Shown: positions 30,774 through 32,991 of the stretch, in pieces
Numbering within the stretch: position 1 is the stretch's first letter
Layout: the number at the start of each line of letters is the position of its first letter
Origin: Candidatus Accumulibacter phosphatis
GTDB taxonomy: Bacteria > Pseudomonadota > Gammaproteobacteria > Burkholderiales > Rhodocyclaceae
NCBI RefSeq assembly: GCF_012939955.1
Contig: NZ_SPMY01000108.1
Span: 1 to 32,991, forward strand
Direction: 5' to 3'
DNA: 32,991 nucleotides
The notes under the pieces: generated by a model
Seen by the model: only the letters and a program-made list of their open reading frames with translations
Database searches by the model: none
Told to the model about the DNA's origin: nothing
Position numbers and translations under genes: made by a program

Positions 30774-31745
30774 TCACAGCGGCAGTCCCACTGCCCGCAT
30801 CTCCTCGATGAGTTCCGTCGATCGCTGCGGATTCAGCGTGCCGCGCAGCAGTTCGCGGATCTCCACCGGCTTCGCTTCGAACTGTTCGCATAGAGCGCGC
30901 ACGTCGTACCCGTGCCGCGTCAGTTGGGGTTCCAGATCATCAATGCGCCTCGACAGCACCGTCTCCACGATGGCGGCGTCGATTGGTTTCACACCGGCTT
31001 CAAAGCCTGCTTCGAAAGCGCGCACCAGGTGTCGCCCGATCTGCAGCGGGGTTTTGAGCCTTGCGGCCAGGAGGGTGGCCGCGTCGTCGGTCAGCACTGT
31101 GCTCGGCTCGACGCCCTCTTCGAGCGAGGCTTTCATCGCCCAGTCGATGTAGTCGCGCTGCCGGTCGCGCAGACCCCCAAACTCGAAGATGGTGGTCCGA
31201 TCTCCCACCTCCTCCATCTTGGGGCGGCGCAGGTCGTTCTTGAGCTTGGGATGCCCGATCAGAACGATCGCCAACTGCCCGCCGCCGTCCACGACCAGCT
31301 CAAGCAAGCGCTTCAAGGCGGTCAGGGTTTTCGGGTGCAGGTCGTGCGCGTCATCGACGAACAGCGCGACCGGCTTCTTGACCTTGCGGAATAGCTCCTG
31401 CAGATCCCGCTCGCGCCGCTCCGACTGGCTCGATATCGTGACCGTCTTCTCCGTCGACAGATCGTAGAACAGTGCGGCAATCAGCAAGGGGACGGTGATT
31501 TTGGCCTTGTCCAGGGTCAAGGAGCGCGACACGATCACGCGCCCCTCCTTATCGAGGCTGTCGCGCAGGCGCCGCGCGAGCGCGGTCTTGCCGGAGCCGA
31601 TCACGGCGGTCAGCGCGATCAGACGCCCTCCCTGGATCGCGGCTATCAGGTCGCGAGTCATTTGCTGGTGATGGTCGGTTTCGAAGAATCCAACATCCAC
31701 GGGCGGACGCCTGAGGTGGTAGTGTCGCATGACTTCGGTGAGCAT
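30774..31745 (-). CDS. tniB: Transposition helper ATPase TniB, copy 2
   Basis: The 323-residue product is intact with the same Walker A (GSGKTALA) and Walker B (ALFVDDAHDL) motifs as the copy at 8138. One visible residue differs (VEPSTV). Most nucleotide differences between the copies are silent, which suggests that both were maintained under selection before or after the fusion. Confidence 0.9.
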   Translation of the reverse strand: MLTEVMRHYHLRRPPVDVGFFETDHHQQMTRDLIAAIQGGRLIALTAVIGSGKTALARRLRDSLDKEGRVIVSRSLTLDKAKITVPLLIAALFYDLSTEKTVTISSQSERRERDLQELFRKVKKPVALFVDDAHDLHPKTLTALKRLLELVVDGGGQLAIVLIGHPKLKNDLRRPKMEEVGDRTTIFEFGGLRDRQRDYIDWAMKASLEEGVEPSTVLTDDAATLLAARLKTPLQIGRHLVRAFEAGFEAGVKPIDAAIVETVLSRRIDDLEPQLTRHGYDVRALCEQFEAKPVEIRELLRGTLNPQRSTELIEEMRAVGLPL

Positions 31746-32798
31746 CAGGCGATTCCTCCTTTGCGCCCCGCCGGGAAGCGAGCGCGAATGGTTGCAATGA
31801 TGACGGGCCGTGACAGGGTTTCCGCGAGTAGTTGCGTGATGAAGGCGCGGTCCTCATCGCCGAGCTTCGCAAGCGGCAAGCGCAACTCCTCGGCGATGGC
31901 CTGCCGAGCCGCTACCGCATTGGGGAAGGTCAGTTCGTGGAAAGGGTCCGGACCGTCGAACGGCTTCGCCGGCGGCATGAGCGCGGCGCCCGGCGGGGCG
32001 CACACCACAATGTCGCTCTCTCCGCTCACCGCAGCACGTGGGATGCTGATTTTCTCGGCCAACTGCGCCACCTGGTCGGCACGATGCTCACGCCGACTCT
32101 TGCGATGCTTGCGGTAGCGATGGATCGGGATCGGCCCGCCGACCGGCTGAAACGGGCCGTAGCGGTCGTCACCCAGTTCTGCGAAGAGTTCCTGATCGAA
32201 CAAACCCCACCATACGATGACTTCCTCGCCGGCCAATTCGGCATCCACCTCGTAGGTCACGCCCGCGACGGTCAGGCGGCAGTCGATCGCCACGGTACGC
32301 CGCTCCGGCTCGCGGGCGAAGGTGCAGAATCGTTCCCACGAACACATCGCCCGTAGCCCATCCGCGGGAAGGTGCGTAAGCCAGTCCTCCTGGCGGCTGT
32401 GGTCTTCGGTGCGGTGGTCCCGATGGTTGTACTTGGTCACGTAGTTGACGAGCCAGCGATTGGCCTCCGCTTCGGTCGCTGGCTTGTGAAAGTGATACAG
32501 CGTCTCGTGCGCTTCCTTCACCGTCCGGAAGGGACGCTCCACCTTGCCCTTGCTGCGCGCCGTGGTGCGTCGGCCGTCGCTATTGCGCGGCATATGCAGG
32601 ATGACCTCGACGCCAAGGCACTCCATCACGCGGCGGAACACTGCCGACTTACCGACCGGCCCGTTGTCCAGTTGGATCGCGCTCGGGATGCCCTGCAACC
32701 GATTTCCTGCTTCCTCCTTGGCTGACATGGCGTTGAACAGAAACCTCAGCCCCGTCTCGACATCCTCGCCGTATACGCAGCGGTATTCCTGGTAGGCC
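31745..32798 (-). pseudogene. tniA: TniA transposase, N-terminal part lost
   Basis: The frame matches TniA from about residue 203 (AYQEYRCVYGEDVETGLRFL) to the end. Present are the second and third catalytic residues (QLDNGPVG and RSKGKVERPF); the first Asp and the N-terminal DNA-binding domains are gone. Several residues differ from copy 1 (NRLQGI for NPLQGI, MPRNSDG for MPRDSDG, TKYN for IKYN). Upstream the frame runs into unrelated sequence, giving a false N-terminal extension. It cannot act as a transposase. Confidence 0.9.
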
Positions 32799-32991
32799 CC
32801 TTGACGCTCCCCGGAACTGACCCGCTTTTGCCTCACCAAAGCTGACCCACCAAGCGTCACCCAGTGAGCCCCTGTTGAGGTCTGCAGCGATTTCCGGAAG
32901 CCGAACCTCGTAGCCCCGCAAGCTCGGTCGGCAGGCCACGCCGGTTGGCAACGCAGCAGCGCGCGTAGCTCCGAGTGCCTGCTCTTCTGAT
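32799..32991. mobile_element. Unidentified IS-like end truncating transposon copy 2
   Basis: Immediately after the transposon homology the minus-strand sequence has spaced motifs GGTGGGTCAGCTTTGG and GCGGGTCAGTTCCGG, similar to end repeats of some IS21-type elements, and a TG dinucleotide at 32802-32803. Only 193 bp are visible. No gene can be assigned. Confidence 0.4.

Larger units (their letters stand above)
30603..32798 (-). mobile_element. Second transposon copy, truncated (no resolvase, no right end)
   Basis: This copy aligns without gaps to 7967-10162 in the same orientation, with about two dozen or more single-base differences (roughly 1 percent by eye). Identity stops after GGTAGGCC at 32798. 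The first half of tniA, the resolvase gene, res and the right terminal repeat are missing. It borders the lipoprotein N-terminal half at its left end. Confidence 0.9.

Overview
The window looks like DNA from an environmental betaproteobacterium (Rhodocyclales or Burkholderiales would fit): high GC, IncP-like transfer origins, KfrA, Tn552/Tn402-like and IS21-like elements, and a nickel/cobalt-type efflux cluster. Taxonomy is inferred from style only. Almost everything here is plasmid backbone, mobile element or metal resistance; there is no ordinary chromosomal housekeeping gene.

Layout. (1) 1-7966 is part of one replicon: an IS21-family element of about 3.1 kb with a passenger gene (106-3207), an IncP-like oriT in minus orientation (3368-3488) beside a strictly 11-bp-periodic array, a HigBA-like toxin-antitoxin pair, two small unknown genes, and the left part of a RIT element (three overlapping tyrosine recombinase genes) whose third gene is cut at 7966. 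(2) 7967-11843 is a complete TniA-TniB-resolvase transposon with 149-bp terminal inverted repeats. (3) 11844-30602 is a second replicon: second half of a lipoprotein gene, DinJ-YafQ, a second oriT in plus orientation, KfrA, RepB-like primase, iteron origin and RepA, ParA plus a small partner, a second HigBA, a tyrosine recombinase, a PIN/RHH pair, an orphan ParD, an IS1380 remnant, a CsoR/RcnR-type regulator with an RcnA exporter, a decayed second regulator, a histidine-rich periplasmic protein, a complete RND efflux operon, a remnant of another RND pump and the first half of the lipoprotein gene. (4) 30603-32798 is a second, truncated copy of the transposon in the same orientation, followed by an unidentified IS-like end.

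Key result. The two lipoprotein halves (30366-30602 and 11850-12038) join in frame into one 141-residue protein when the 6-bp sequence GATAGG, present at both junctions (30597-30602 and 11844-11849), is counted once. The segment between the transposon copies is therefore an opened circle of about 18.75 kb fused to another replicon: a cointegrate, or a homologous-recombination fusion through two transposon copies. The second copy has lost its resolvase and res end, so resolvase could not undo the fusion. Because the circle is seen whole, its content can be stated: replication, partition, maintenance, an oriT and metal efflux, but no relaxase, so it would be mobilised only in trans.

Caution. 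At least six genes carry a single extra base, usually in a homopolymer, with an intact reading frame resuming at once; a regulator pseudogene has three more insertions. All are insertions, which suggests consensus sequencing error at least as strongly as gene decay.
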